Of a stretch of 7,176 nucleotides of DNA, positions 1-6,911 are shown one piece after another (the stretch's first letter is position 1; every line of letters begins with the position of its first letter). The DNA comes from Sideroxydans sp. (GTDB lineage Bacteria > Pseudomonadota > Gammaproteobacteria > Burkholderiales > Gallionellaceae). Made by a program: the position numbers and the translations under genes. The stretch lies in NCBI GenBank assembly GCA_020057805.1, contig JAGVFD010000211.1:1-7176 (forward strand). The letters run 5' to 3'. Below the pieces are notes generated by a model. That model did not search any database, had not been told where the DNA came from, and saw only the letters and a list, made by a program, of their open reading frames with translations.

Positions 1-2
1 CG

Positions 3-2390
3 CTGGCTGAAATTAGCGTGCGTCGCGCCCATGCCTTAGTCATGCAAAATTTACTGGCACAATTTGGACAGCCTATCGGTGCGGAGAGCGGTCTCCCACA
101 AGAGATGCTGGTGATTGGCATGGGCAAATTAGGCGGCGGTGAATTAAATGTTTCATCTGACATCGACCTCATTTTCGTTTTCCCCGAAGACGGCGAAACG
201 AATGGCACACGCACTTTAAGCAATCAAGAATTTTTTAGTCGTGTGGGACGCAAGCTCATCGCCTTGATTAATGATTTAACCGGTGATGGCTTTGTGTTCC
301 GTGTGGATATGCGCTTACGCCCCTATGGCGACAGCGGCCCATTAGCCATGAGCTTTGCCGCGCTGGAAGAGTATCTAGTGGCGCAAGGCCGTGAATGGGA
401 GCGATATGCTTGGATTAAAGCGCGTGTGGTGTCGCCTGCCGCAAGTGTGCACATCAGCGAGTTAGAAAAATTAGCGAGTCCCTTTGTATTCAGAAAATAT
501 CTAGACTTCGGTGCATTTGATTCCATGCGCAAACTGCATGCGCAAATTAAGGCCGAAGTGTCACGCAAAGATAAACACAACAACATTAAATTAGGGCGCG
601 GCGGTATTCGCGAGATTGAATTTATCGCGCAAGTATTTCAGCTAATTCGCGGTGGACGAGATGCCCAACTGCGCATCCGTCTTACGCAGCAGGTGTTGCG
701 AAAAATTGCACAAGACGGCGAATTAAGTGCTGACGTAGTAACACAACTAGATCGCAGTTACATTTTTTTGCGCAATCTTGAGCATCGACTGCAATACCTC
801 AACGACCAACAAACACAGGCTTTGCCTGAAGATGCGATCAATCAAGCCATCATCGCTAACGCCATGGGCTATGCCGACTACGCCGCACTTTTAGCCGTGC
901 TCGACCCACTACGCGATTTTGTGAGCGCGCAATTTGAAGCCGTGTTCGGCAGCAAGCAAGAAAGCGGTGACAGCTTGGGCTGGCACGAAGATTCCAACGA
1001 GGACGAATTGAGTGGGATGTTGTCTCGATTGCAGTACAGCGAAGCGCCCGCACTCGCCAATGTTTTGCTGCAATTCCGCACAGGCAGTCGTTATCGCTCT
1101 CTTCCCGACATTAGTCGTCAGCGCTTGGATGGCATCGTGCCCACGTTGATGACCTTGTGTGCGGCTGCGACGAATCGCGACGAGACTTTACGCCGCGCAC
1201 TTTCTTTGCTGGAAGCCATCGCCCGCCGTGCAGCCTACCTCGCTTTTTTGGCTGAATATCCCCAAGCCTTGCCGCGCTTGGTGCGCATGCTTTCAGCCAG
1301 TGCGTGGGCGGGCGACTATCTCACACAACACCCTATATTGCTGGACGAATTGCTCGACACACGCGAGCTCTACGTTGCCCCTGATTGGGGCGCATTGGAT
1401 GCGCAATTAAGTACGCGACTGTCTGAATATATTGGCGATACCGAGCGTGAAATGGATACCTTGCGCCAATTCCAACAAACACAAACATTTCATTTATTGG
1501 CAATGGATTTACAAGGTATTTTGCCGCTGGAATCGTTGAGCGATCACTTAAGCGATCTCGCCGACCTTATCCTGCGCCATACCCTGCAACTATGTTGGCG
1601 TGATGCGCGCAAGAAACATCAAGATCATGCGCAATTCGCCATCCTTGCTTACGGCAAATTAGGCGGCAAAGAATTGGGCTACGCCTCCGATCTCGATCTC
1701 GTTTTTATATATGACGACCCGCACCCCGATGCGGGGCAGATCTATGCCAGGCTGGCACAACGCATCAATACCTTACTGTCCAGCCACACCGCCGCTGGGC
1801 GCTTGTATGAGGTGGATTTACGCCTGCGCCCCAATGGCGAAAGTGGATTGCTGGTCAGTTCAATCGAAGCGTTCGAGGACTATCAACGTAAGCAGGCTTG
1901 GGTTTGGGAACACCAAGCGCTCACACGGGCGCGATTTTGTGCAGGGGATTTGGCACTGGGCGAGCGCTTTGAACAGCTTCGCAGCCAGCTTTTATGCTTG
2001 CCGCGCGACATCCCCCCCCTTAAACAAGCCATCGTTGAAATGCGCCAGAAAATGCATGATGGCCATCCCAATGCCAGCACTCTGTTTGACATTAAACATG
2101 ACAAGGGCGGCATGGTGGACGTGGAGTTTATGGTGCAATACTTGGTATTGGCATACGCCGCGCAACACCCACAACTGGCGCTTAATCGAGGTAATTTAGC
2201 TTTGCTAGAAATGGCGGCAAAATTGAATTTGATTGAAGCCGCACAGAGTGATTCAACGCGCAAAGTGTACCGAGAATTACGCCACACCCAGCATCAAATG
2301 CGCCTCAACAATCAACTTGAATGTCGAATCGAAAAGGCGCGAATTGATGTATCTAGGGTGAACAACCTATGGCAAGAACTGCTAGGTTAA
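3..2390 (+). CDS. glnE: Bifunctional glutamine synthetase adenylyltransferase / adenylyl-removing enzyme GlnE (5' end outside window)
   Basis: GlnE controls glutamine synthetase in the cytoplasm by attaching AMP to a tyrosine of each subunit or removing it, in response to PII protein and glutamine. Both nucleotidyltransferase halves are visible. The N-terminal (deadenylylating) half has GMGKLGGGELN followed by SSDIDLIF, with the metal-binding Asp codons at 159 and 165, then RVDMRLRPYGDSG and GRGGIREIEF. The C-terminal (adenylylating) half has AYGKLGGKELGYASDLD, with Asp codons at 1689 and 1695, then YEVDLRLRPNGESG and KGGMVDVEFMVQY. The frame stays open to the left edge, so the GTG at 18 is an internal Val codon and not the start. 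By comparison with E. coli GlnE (about 946 residues, first Asp pair near 173/175), roughly 120 N-terminal residues are missing. The C terminus is complete and ends at TAA 2388-2390. No frameshift is seen. The next gene converges on it after 6 bp. Confidence 0.97.
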   Translation: MAEISVRRAHALVMQNLLAQFGQPIGAESGLPQEMLVIGMGKLGGGELNVSSDIDLIFVFPEDGETNGTRTLSNQEFFSRVGRKLIALINDLTGDGFVFRVDMRLRPYGDSGPLAMSFAALEEYLVAQGREWERYAWIKARVVSPAASVHISELEKLASPFVFRKYLDFGAFDSMRKLHAQIKAEVSRKDKHNNIKLGRGGIREIEFIAQVFQLIRGGRDAQLRIRLTQQVLRKIAQDGELSADVVTQLDRSYIFLRNLEHRLQYLNDQQTQALPEDAINQAIIANAMGYADYAALLAVLDPLRDFVSAQFEAVFGSKQESGDSLGWHEDSNEDELSGMLSRLQYSEAPALANVLLQFRTGSRYRSLPDISRQRLDGIVPTLMTLCAAATNRDETLRRALSLLEAIARRAAYLAFLAEYPQALPRLVRMLSASAWAGDYLTQHPILLDELLDTRELYVAPDWGALDAQLSTRLSEYIGDTEREMDTLRQFQQTQTFHLLAMDLQGILPLESLSDHLSDLADLILRHTLQLCWRDARKKHQDHAQFAILAYGKLGGKELGYASDLDLVFIYDDPHPDAGQIYARLAQRINTLLSSHTAAGRLYEVDLRLRPNGESGLLVSSIEAFEDYQRKQAWVWEHQALTRARFCAGDLALGERFEQLRSQLLCLPRDIPPLKQAIVEMRQKMHDGHPNASTLFDIKHDKGGMVDVEFMVQYLVLAYAAQHPQLALNRGNLALLEMAAKLNLIEAAQSDSTRKVYRELRHTQHQMRLNNQLECRIEKARIDVSRVNNLWQELLG

Positions 2391-2396
2391 ATAAAA

Positions 2397-3713
2397 CTAC
2401 GCTTGAGCTTGCTGACCGCTGGGCGATTGAAATTTGAAGATGTTGTTTTTGCCAGACTGACTCATTAAATCAACCGCCCCAACTAAACGATACGCAGGCA
2501 TTTCACCTTTGCCTTTAATCGCCAGAATGTTGGGCGGTTCAAATAAAAAGTCATGTTGCAGACGATTGAAAGTGCGCTTGTCCGTCAAAATATGGCCCGC
2601 TTTGGCATCATCCGTTAAGCGGCTAGCAATATTCACTGTGTCGCCCCACAAATCGTAAATGAAACGTTTCGTACCAATCACGCCTGCCACAACAGGGCCA
2701 ATCGCAATGCCAATGTGCAAACCCAAATCATGCTTGGCTAACTGTGGATGATTATCCACAAAGGTAATCATCTCTAATGCCATTTTGGCCATGTCTTGCA
2801 CATAGTCTGGGCGCTCACGCTTAATGCCACCTACTGCCATGTAAGCATCACCAATGGTTTTAATTTTCTCAATTCCGTACCGTTCAGAAATCTCATCAAA
2901 ACCGGTAAATACAGTATTCAACATACCCACCATCTGCTCGGGTGACATGCGTTCGGTCAGTTGCGTAAAGTTCACCAAGTCGGCAAACATAACGATGACA
3001 TCCGCGTAACCATCGGCAATTTGCCCTTCATTGCTCTTTAGGCGCTCCGCAATATTCGAGGGCAACACATTGAGCAACACACGTTCAGAACGTTTTTGCT
3101 CTTCGGCTAGCAAAGCGTGCTGCTGATCGAGTTGAGCTTTAATTTTTTCAGTCTCAATCACAAAGTGACGCACCAAAAAATACAAAATGGACGACATCGC
3201 TGCAAAGTTAAGCGCAAAGAATAAGCCAATGGTGTTCATTGGAATGCCCATCGCTCCTGTATTACCCAGCAAATAATCAAAGATGCCCGACATTAAAGTA
3301 AGAATAATGTAGGCCACAAACCAAGGCACAGATTCACGCCAGCTGGCTACAACCAATGCACCAATCGGTGCCAACAAGGCCCATAAAGTAACGCCACTTG
3401 AGGTGACTGAACTACCCATGCTCCATTGCATAATGAAGGGGGCGAATAGGAATAAGGAAAGTTGTATGAAGCGGAAACTTACAAAGTTGCGTGTCTTCAT
3501 GTAATGAATCAAAGACGCAACTGAAATAGCTTGGTAAGCCAACGGCACATTACTGGAGAAGTTCACCCCCATTGCCCAGTAAATAGCCAGCCAAAACATC
3601 ACTGCAAAAATCATAAACGCCGACGCAAAAACCAAGAGGTTGCGACGCAACTTCTCTTCTGGCGATTCGATCGCTTCTGGAAGGACTTCTTTGATTCCGA
3701 TGTGTTGCATCAT
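2397..3713 (-). CDS. Membrane-anchored class III adenylate cyclase
   Basis: Predicted to make cAMP from ATP at the inner membrane. With the start at the first ATG of a tandem ATGATG (3713), the protein has 438 residues. A short cytoplasmic N terminus is followed by about six hydrophobic segments (residues ~25-185), a charged coiled-coil-like linker (~187-215) leading into a signalling-helix stretch (VLLNVLPSNIAERLK), then the cyclase domain (~236-412). All class III catalytic positions are present: metal-binding Asp245 (FADLVNFT) and Asp289 (TIGDAYM), adenine-selecting Lys285 (KIKTIG) and Asp354 (YDLWGD), and transition-state Asn361 and Arg365 (VNIASR). The Lys/Asp pair argues for adenylate over guanylate cyclase, which typically has Glu/Cys. 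One catalytic domain implies a homodimer. The frame extends upstream to an ATG at 3797, but those 28 residues look non-coding; the 3713 start has only a weak AGG at 3720-3722. The membrane half is not a family I can name with certainty; a sensor role is inferred. Confidence 0.9.
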   Translation of the reverse strand: MMQHIGIKEVLPEAIESPEEKLRRNLLVFASAFMIFAVMFWLAIYWAMGVNFSSNVPLAYQAISVASLIHYMKTRNFVSFRFIQLSLFLFAPFIMQWSMGSSVTSSGVTLWALLAPIGALVVASWRESVPWFVAYIILTLMSGIFDYLLGNTGAMGIPMNTIGLFFALNFAAMSSILYFLVRHFVIETEKIKAQLDQQHALLAEEQKRSERVLLNVLPSNIAERLKSNEGQIADGYADVIVMFADLVNFTQLTERMSPEQMVGMLNTVFTGFDEISERYGIEKIKTIGDAYMAVGGIKRERPDYVQDMAKMALEMITFVDNHPQLAKHDLGLHIGIAIGPVVAGVIGTKRFIYDLWGDTVNIASRLTDDAKAGHILTDKRTFNRLQHDFLFEPPNILAIKGKGEMPAYRLVGAVDLMSQSGKNNIFKFQSPSGQQAQA

Positions 3714-3782
3714 TGAATGCCTGTGAATACCCAAATGGATTAGCTGGATAATTACATGAACTGCGCGCAATTGGAATAGCCT

Positions 3783-3794
3783 CATAGGCCTATG
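3783..3794. repeat. Perfect 12-bp palindrome in the cyclase/ilvE intergenic region
   Basis: CATAGGCCTATG reads the same on both strands. It lies between two divergent genes, 71-82 bp upstream of the chosen cyclase start and about 110 bp upstream of ilvE. On the minus strand a TATAAA (3798-3803) sits just upstream of it, so if that were a cyclase -10 box, the palindrome would cover the transcription start, a usual place for a repressor site. No second copy was noticed in the window. An operator role is inference; a 12-bp palindrome can also occur by chance. Confidence 0.35.
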
Positions 3795-3834
3795 CATTTT
3801 TATAGGGCTTGAAACGATCTATTCCATTCGACGC

Positions 3835-3863
3835 TTCATAAACTTTGCAGAAACGGCTAGAAT
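3835..3863 (+). promoter_or_regulatory. Candidate sigma-70 promoter for ilvE
   Basis: TTCATA (3835-3840, 4 of 6 matches to TTGACA) is followed after exactly 17 bp by TAGAAT (3858-3863, 5 of 6 matches to TATAAT). Transcription would begin near 3870, giving a leader of about 34 nt that carries the ilvE Shine-Dalgarno AGGA (3892-3895). Such a leader is too short for a classical Leu/Val/Ile attenuator, and no leader peptide rich in those codons is seen. The call rests on consensus matching only. Confidence 0.45.
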
Positions 3864-3903
3864 CCGCGCTCTTGAAACCACTCACCACGTTAGGAATTTC
3901 ACC

Positions 3904-4824
3904 ATGTCCATGTCTGATCGCGACGGCTTTATTTGGCACGATGGCAAGCTCGTCCCTTGGCGCGAAGCCACTACCCACGTCCTTACTCACACTTTGCACT
4001 ATGGCATGGGCGTGTTTGAAGGCATGCGCGCTTACAAGACCAATCAAGGCACGGCTATTTTTCGCCTGCAAGAACACACTGACCGCCTCTTTAACTCGGC
4101 CTATATCTTCAAGATGCCCATGCCTTTTGATAAGGCAACCATCATGGAAGCGCATAAAGAAGTGGTGCGTTCTAACAAATTAGAGTCGTGCTACATCCGC
4201 CCCATCGTGTTTTATGGCTCTGAAGCGATGGGCATTGCCGCCAAGGGTATTAGCACTCACGTTGCTGTTGCCGCATGGCCGTGGGGCGCTTATCTAGGCG
4301 AAGAAGGTATGGCAAAGGGGATTCGCGTTAAAACGTCCAGCTTCACACGTCATCATGTGAACGTGAACATGTGCCGCTCGAAATCAGTGGGAACCTACAC
4401 TAACTCTATCTTGGCACATCAAGAAGTGGCGCACGATGGTTACGATGAAGCCCTATTGTTAGACGTAGATGGTTATGTGGCCGAAGGCGCGGGCGAGAAC
4501 ATTTTTATTGTGAAGAAGGGCAAGTTGTACACACCCGACTTAACCTCATGTTTGGAAGGTATCACGCGCGACTCCATCATCACGCTGGCTAAAGATATGG
4601 GCATTGAGTTGATTGAAAAACGTATCACACGCGATGAAGTATATTGTGCTGATGAGGCATTTTTTACGGGCACAGCCGCCGAAGTCACACCCATTCGCGA
4701 ATTAGATACGCGCACCATCGGCATTGGCAGTCGTGGTCCTATCACGACTCAATTGCAAAGCGCATTCTTCGATATCGTCAGCGGCAAAAATCCAAAATAC
4801 GCGCACTGGCTGGCTCACGTTTAA
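3904..4824 (+). CDS. ilvE: Branched-chain amino acid aminotransferase IlvE
   Basis: PLP-dependent fold-type IV transaminase, cytoplasmic. It exchanges amino groups between glutamate and the 2-oxo acids of Leu, Ile and Val, the last step of their synthesis and first of their breakdown. The 306 residues match the usual length. Visible signatures are [18 protein letters not shown] (28-45), the substrate-side CYIRP (96-100, Arg99), Lys160 in CRSKSVGTY as the PLP Schiff-base lysine with Tyr165 nearby, the conserved [10 protein letters not shown] (192-201), LEGITRDSI (217-225) and [15 protein letters not shown] (253-267). The short C-terminal extension ending in AHWLAHV resembles betaproteobacterial IlvE. 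The start is well supported: AGGA at 3892-3895 lies 8 nt before ATG 3904. It is probably the first gene of an operon with the zinc-finger gene (22-nt gap) and waaF. D-amino-acid aminotransferase and aminodeoxychorismate lyase share the fold, but these motifs favour IlvE. Confidence 0.96.
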   Translation: MSMSDRDGFIWHDGKLVPWREATTHVLTHTLHYGMGVFEGMRAYKTNQGTAIFRLQEHTDRLFNSAYIFKMPMPFDKATIMEAHKEVVRSNKLESCYIRPIVFYGSEAMGIAAKGISTHVAVAAWPWGAYLGEEGMAKGIRVKTSSFTRHHVNVNMCRSKSVGTYTNSILAHQEVAHDGYDEALLLDVDGYVAEGAGENIFIVKKGKLYTPDLTSCLEGITRDSIITLAKDMGIELIEKRITRDEVYCADEAFFTGTAAEVTPIRELDTRTIGIGSRGPITTQLQSAFFDIVSGKNPKYAHWLAHV

Positions 4825-4846
4825 GCATTCACTTAAGGATAAAGTT

Positions 4847-5047
4847 ATGACTAACGAGCTCCCTTCACAACGCTTCGTCGAGGTTACGGCAGAAGCCTTA
4901 CCTCTGGTCTGCCCAACGCCCACTGTGGCGTTGTGGAGCGCTCATCCGCGTGTCGCCATCCCGGTCGATAAACTGGGTGAAGCAACCTGCCCCTATTGCG
5001 GTACGCACTACAAATTCAAAGGTGAGCGTCCACACGGACATCACTAA
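4847..5047 (+). CDS. Small CHCC-type zinc-finger protein
   Basis: A 66-residue protein of the zf-CHCC family, related to the zinc-binding part of the mitochondrial complex I subunit NDUFS6. The metal ligands are visible as Cys22, His33, Cys48 and Cys51 (VCPTP, SAHPRV, CPYCGTHY), giving C-x10-H-x14-C-x2-C. The tail after the domain is short and His-rich (HGHH). The start at ATG 4847 is set by a good Shine-Dalgarno, AAGGA at 4835-4839, 7 nt upstream; the reading frame runs further 5' into ilvE, but that extension is only overlap. It lies 22 nt after ilvE and 16 nt before waaF, so it is probably co-transcribed with both. The bacterial function is not established by this sequence; a role in assembling or stabilising a metal- or Fe-S-containing respiratory complex is only an inference from the NDUFS6 relation. 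Confidence 0.9.
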   Translation: MTNELPSQRFVEVTAEALPLVCPTPTVALWSAHPRVAIPVDKLGEATCPYCGTHYKFKGERPHGHH

Positions 5048-5063
5048 CGCGACCTAAATTTCC

Positions 5064-6083
5064 GTGAAAAAAATTCTCGTCATTGCGCCAAGCTGGGTGG
5101 GCGACTGCGTCTTAATGCAACCAATGCTGCACCGGTTGATAGAGCGCCACCGTCACGTGCTGATTGACGTACTGGCGCCGCCTTGGACAGAAAAATTATT
5201 GCGCCTAATGCCCGAAGTGAATGAAATCATCATCAATCCTTTCCCGCATGGGGCATTGAATTTTGCTGCGCGCCGTCAATTAGGCAAACAATTACGCGAA
5301 GGTGGCTACGAACAAGCGATTGTGTTGGCGAATTCTTGGAAGTCAGCGCTTGTACCCTATTTTGCCGACATTCCATTACGCACGGGTTTTATTGGCGAGA
5401 TGCGTTATGGCTTGCTAAACGATGCGCGCAAACTCAACAAAAAAAGATGGCCACTGATGGTGCAACGCTTTGCTGTACTAGCTGAAGCGCCCGATAGTGG
5501 CATCGCGCACACTGCCTTAACGCCTTACTTACAAGTGAGCGCAGAAAAATACACTCAAGCCTGCGCCAAATTCGGGGTGACAACAGATGCACCCGTTGCC
5601 ATCTTTTGCCCCGGCGCGGAATACGGCCCTGCCAAACGTTGGCCAGTGCAGTACTTTGCCGAATTAGCGCAAGGCCTACGTGAACAAGGTTATGACATTT
5701 GGCTGATTGGCTCGCCCAAAGACAAAGATGAAGCAGAAAAAATTGTCGCTCTGGGTAACCCTCAAGTGGTCAACTTATGTGGCACAACAAATTTGGAAGA
5801 AGCTATCACCCTGATTTCTCGGGCGCGGCTAGTGGTGAGCAATGATTCTGGCTTAATGCATATTGCGGCGGCGTTAAACAGACCGCTGATTGCATTGTTT
5901 GGATCGAGTAGCCCGCAATTTACACCACCCATTTCAGATAAAGCACAGGTGCTGCGATTAGACTTACCTTGCAGTCCGTGCCTCAAACGCGAATGTCCGC
6001 TGGGACACTTCAACTGCATGATGCAACTCACACCACAATCCGTTGCTAAATACATTCCGATTTTAGCGCGCAACGCTGGATAA
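5064..6083 (+). CDS. waaF: ADP-heptose:LPS heptosyltransferase II WaaF
   Basis: GT9-family, GT-B-fold glycosyltransferase acting at the cytoplasmic face of the inner membrane. It adds the second L-glycero-D-manno-heptose of the LPS inner core. The 339 residues are close to E. coli WaaF (about 348). Motifs are APSWVGDCVLMQPML near the N terminus with the likely catalytic Asp14, NSWKSALVPYF (90-100), LRTGFIGEMRYGLLND (105-120), FCPGAEYGPAKRWP (181-194, Lys191 probably contacting ADP-heptose) and VSNDSGLMHIAAALNRP (258-274). Near the C terminus four cysteines (303, 306, 311, 318) form C-x2-C-x4-C-x6-C, which E. coli WaaF lacks as I recall it. The start is GTG 5064, placing the typical KKILVIAPSWVGD at the N terminus. 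No clear Shine-Dalgarno precedes it, so translation may depend on coupling to the zinc-finger gene, whose stop is 16 nt upstream. WaaC is the main alternative, but the GEMRYGLLND and CPGAEYGPAKRWP blocks are WaaF-like. Confidence 0.95.
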   Translation: MKKILVIAPSWVGDCVLMQPMLHRLIERHRHVLIDVLAPPWTEKLLRLMPEVNEIIINPFPHGALNFAARRQLGKQLREGGYEQAIVLANSWKSALVPYFADIPLRTGFIGEMRYGLLNDARKLNKKRWPLMVQRFAVLAEAPDSGIAHTALTPYLQVSAEKYTQACAKFGVTTDAPVAIFCPGAEYGPAKRWPVQYFAELAQGLREQGYDIWLIGSPKDKDEAEKIVALGNPQVVNLCGTTNLEEAITLISRARLVVSNDSGLMHIAAALNRPLIALFGSSSPQFTPPISDKAQVLRLDLPCSPCLKRECPLGHFNCMMQLTPQSVAKYIPILARNAG

Positions 6084-6093
6084 GCATCCGCGC

Positions 6094-6121
6094 AAAAAGC
6101 TTACAAATTACGGCTTTTTTT
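6094..6121. terminator. Weak candidate bidirectional terminator between waaF and djlA
   Basis: AAAAAGC (6094-6100) can pair with GCTTTTT (6113-6119) around a 12-nt loop, and on the plus strand a run of seven T residues (6115-6121) follows the GC. On the minus strand the complement of the left arm gives a T run after the stem, so it could serve both convergent genes. The stem has only two G-C pairs, and the right arm lies inside the 3' end of djlA, so this is a weak structure. Confidence 0.35.
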
Positions 6122-6874
6122 CAACAAGTCGTAAGCCAATTGAATATCTTTGGCCTGCTCGGTTGCCATCGCAATCATGTCTTCAGGTAGTCCTTGCCCC
6201 GTCAATTTATCGGGATGGTACTGGCTCATCAATTTGCGATACGCACGCTTAATCTCCGCATCGCTATTTTCTTTTGTCACCCCCAATGCCTTGTAAGCAT
6301 CCTCTAATGCAACTGCTGTATCAACACCGCCTCCAGCAAAATGTGTTTGATTCAACACCATATCCATCAAGCGTTTGAAGGCGACTGGGCCATAACCAAG
6401 GTGTCCTGCAATCTGCACTAACAAGGCTTCTTCAGCAGGATGCAGATGTCCATCTGCCAGCGCCATCACAATCAAATACACCACCAGCATGTCTTTCAAA
6501 TTGCTGGTGTGACCGCAAATCAGCATGAATCTTTTTAAGCTAGGTTCGATATCAAAATCAGTAGCTGAACCTTGCTTAAACAAGCTGATTGCGCGAGTTC
6601 GATGTGCTTCGGTCATCCCCAATTTCTGCATCAGCTGCTCAACGTGCGCAATCTCTTCCTCTGAAACCCGCCCATCCGCCTTGGCCAATTTCCCCATCGA
6701 GATAAATATGGTTTCCAGAAAAACAGTTTGCCGCATTGCATTACGCAGCGGATTGGCGCCTCCCGAACCGAAGGCGCGCACACGATCAATAATCGACCCT
6801 AAAATCAGTCCGAGCAGCACGCCCCACCAACCAAAAAAATAATATCCCAGCCCCATCCCAATCAACTTAAACAC
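6101..6874 (-). CDS. djlA: DjlA-type membrane-anchored J-domain co-chaperone
   Basis: DjlA is an inner-membrane co-chaperone whose cytoplasmic J domain stimulates the ATPase of DnaK. With the start used here it has 257 residues (E. coli DjlA 271). Order of parts: one glycine-rich membrane segment (residues ~5-27, including GYYFFGWWGVLLG), a TerB-like helical domain (~52-160) with paired acidic loops KADGRVSEEE (65-74) and LADGHLHPAEE (139-149), a short FAGGG linker, and a C-terminal J domain (~189-257) with the essential HPD at 220-222 inside KLMSQYHPDKL. The C-terminal J domain plus a single N-terminal membrane segment distinguishes DjlA from DnaJ and CbpA. The frame stays open to an ATG at 6946, with further ATGs at 6907 and 6892, but I choose GTG 6874: GAGGGA lies 6 nt upstream, a TATAAT overlaps the 6907 ATG, and the resulting N terminus (MFKLIGMGLG) matches the family's short pre-membrane segment. 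It converges with waaF over 17 bp. Confidence 0.93.
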   Translation of the reverse strand: MFKLIGMGLGYYFFGWWGVLLGLILGSIIDRVRAFGSGGANPLRNAMRQTVFLETIFISMGKLAKADGRVSEEEIAHVEQLMQKLGMTEAHRTRAISLFKQGSATDFDIEPSLKRFMLICGHTSNLKDMLVVYLIVMALADGHLHPAEEALLVQIAGHLGYGPVAFKRLMDMVLNQTHFAGGGVDTAVALEDAYKALGVTKENSDAEIKRAYRKLMSQYHPDKLTGQGLPEDMIAMATEQAKDIQLAYDLLKKSRNL

Positions 6875-6880
6875 AGTCAC

Positions 6881-6886
6881 TCCCTC
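6881..6886 (-). promoter_or_regulatory. Ribosome binding site that decides the djlA start
   Basis: On the minus strand GAGGGA lies 6 nt before the GTG at 6872-6874. The in-frame ATGs at 6946, 6907 and 6892 have no comparable purine-rich site upstream, so this site favours the GTG start. Confidence 0.5.
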
Positions 6887-6905
6887 ACCCATAATCAGAT
6901 TTTTC

Positions 6906-6911
6906 ATTATA
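6906..6911 (-). promoter_or_regulatory. Candidate -10 box for djlA
   Basis: On the minus strand this is a perfect TATAAT. No convincing -35 hexamer lies 16-18 bp upstream, so the promoter would be weak or activator-dependent. Transcription would start near 6899, leaving about 25 nt of leader containing the GAGGGA at 6881-6886. Its last two bases overlap the ATG at 6907, which would make that ATG untranscribed or extremely 5' and therefore not a start. Confidence 0.4.

Noticed and set aside
18..20. GTG at 18 as the glnE start
   Set aside because: The frame is open to the left edge (LAEISV precedes it), and the family needs about 120 more N-terminal residues.
1711..2199. A 162-codon plus-strand open frame
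   Set aside because: It lies wholly inside glnE in another frame, over the conserved C-terminal adenylyltransferase motifs. Its translation is rich in Trp, Cys and Arg, with no recognisable domain.
1883..2287. A 134-codon minus-strand open frame
   Set aside because: It is antisense to conserved glnE sequence, with no ribosome binding site or domain; it reads as a composition shadow.
3714..3797. N-terminal extension of the cyclase to the ATG at 3797
   Set aside because: The 28 extra residues (starting [10 protein letters not shown]) are rich in His and Ile, look unlike a coding N terminus, and overlap the palindrome and promoter-like elements. The tandem ATG at 3713/3710 gives a more typical start.
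3864..3903. Attenuator or riboswitch upstream of ilvE
   Set aside because: The predicted leader is about 34 nt, with no hairpin, T run or Leu/Ile/Val-rich leader peptide.
3790..4155. A 121-codon minus-strand open frame over the ilvE 5' end
   Set aside because: It covers the conserved IlvE N terminus and the ilvE promoter region, and its product resembles no family I know.
4724..4846. Extension of the zinc-finger gene upstream into ilvE
   Set aside because: The extra 41 codons lie mostly inside the ilvE 3' end, while AAGGA at 4835-4839 is ideally placed for ATG 4847.
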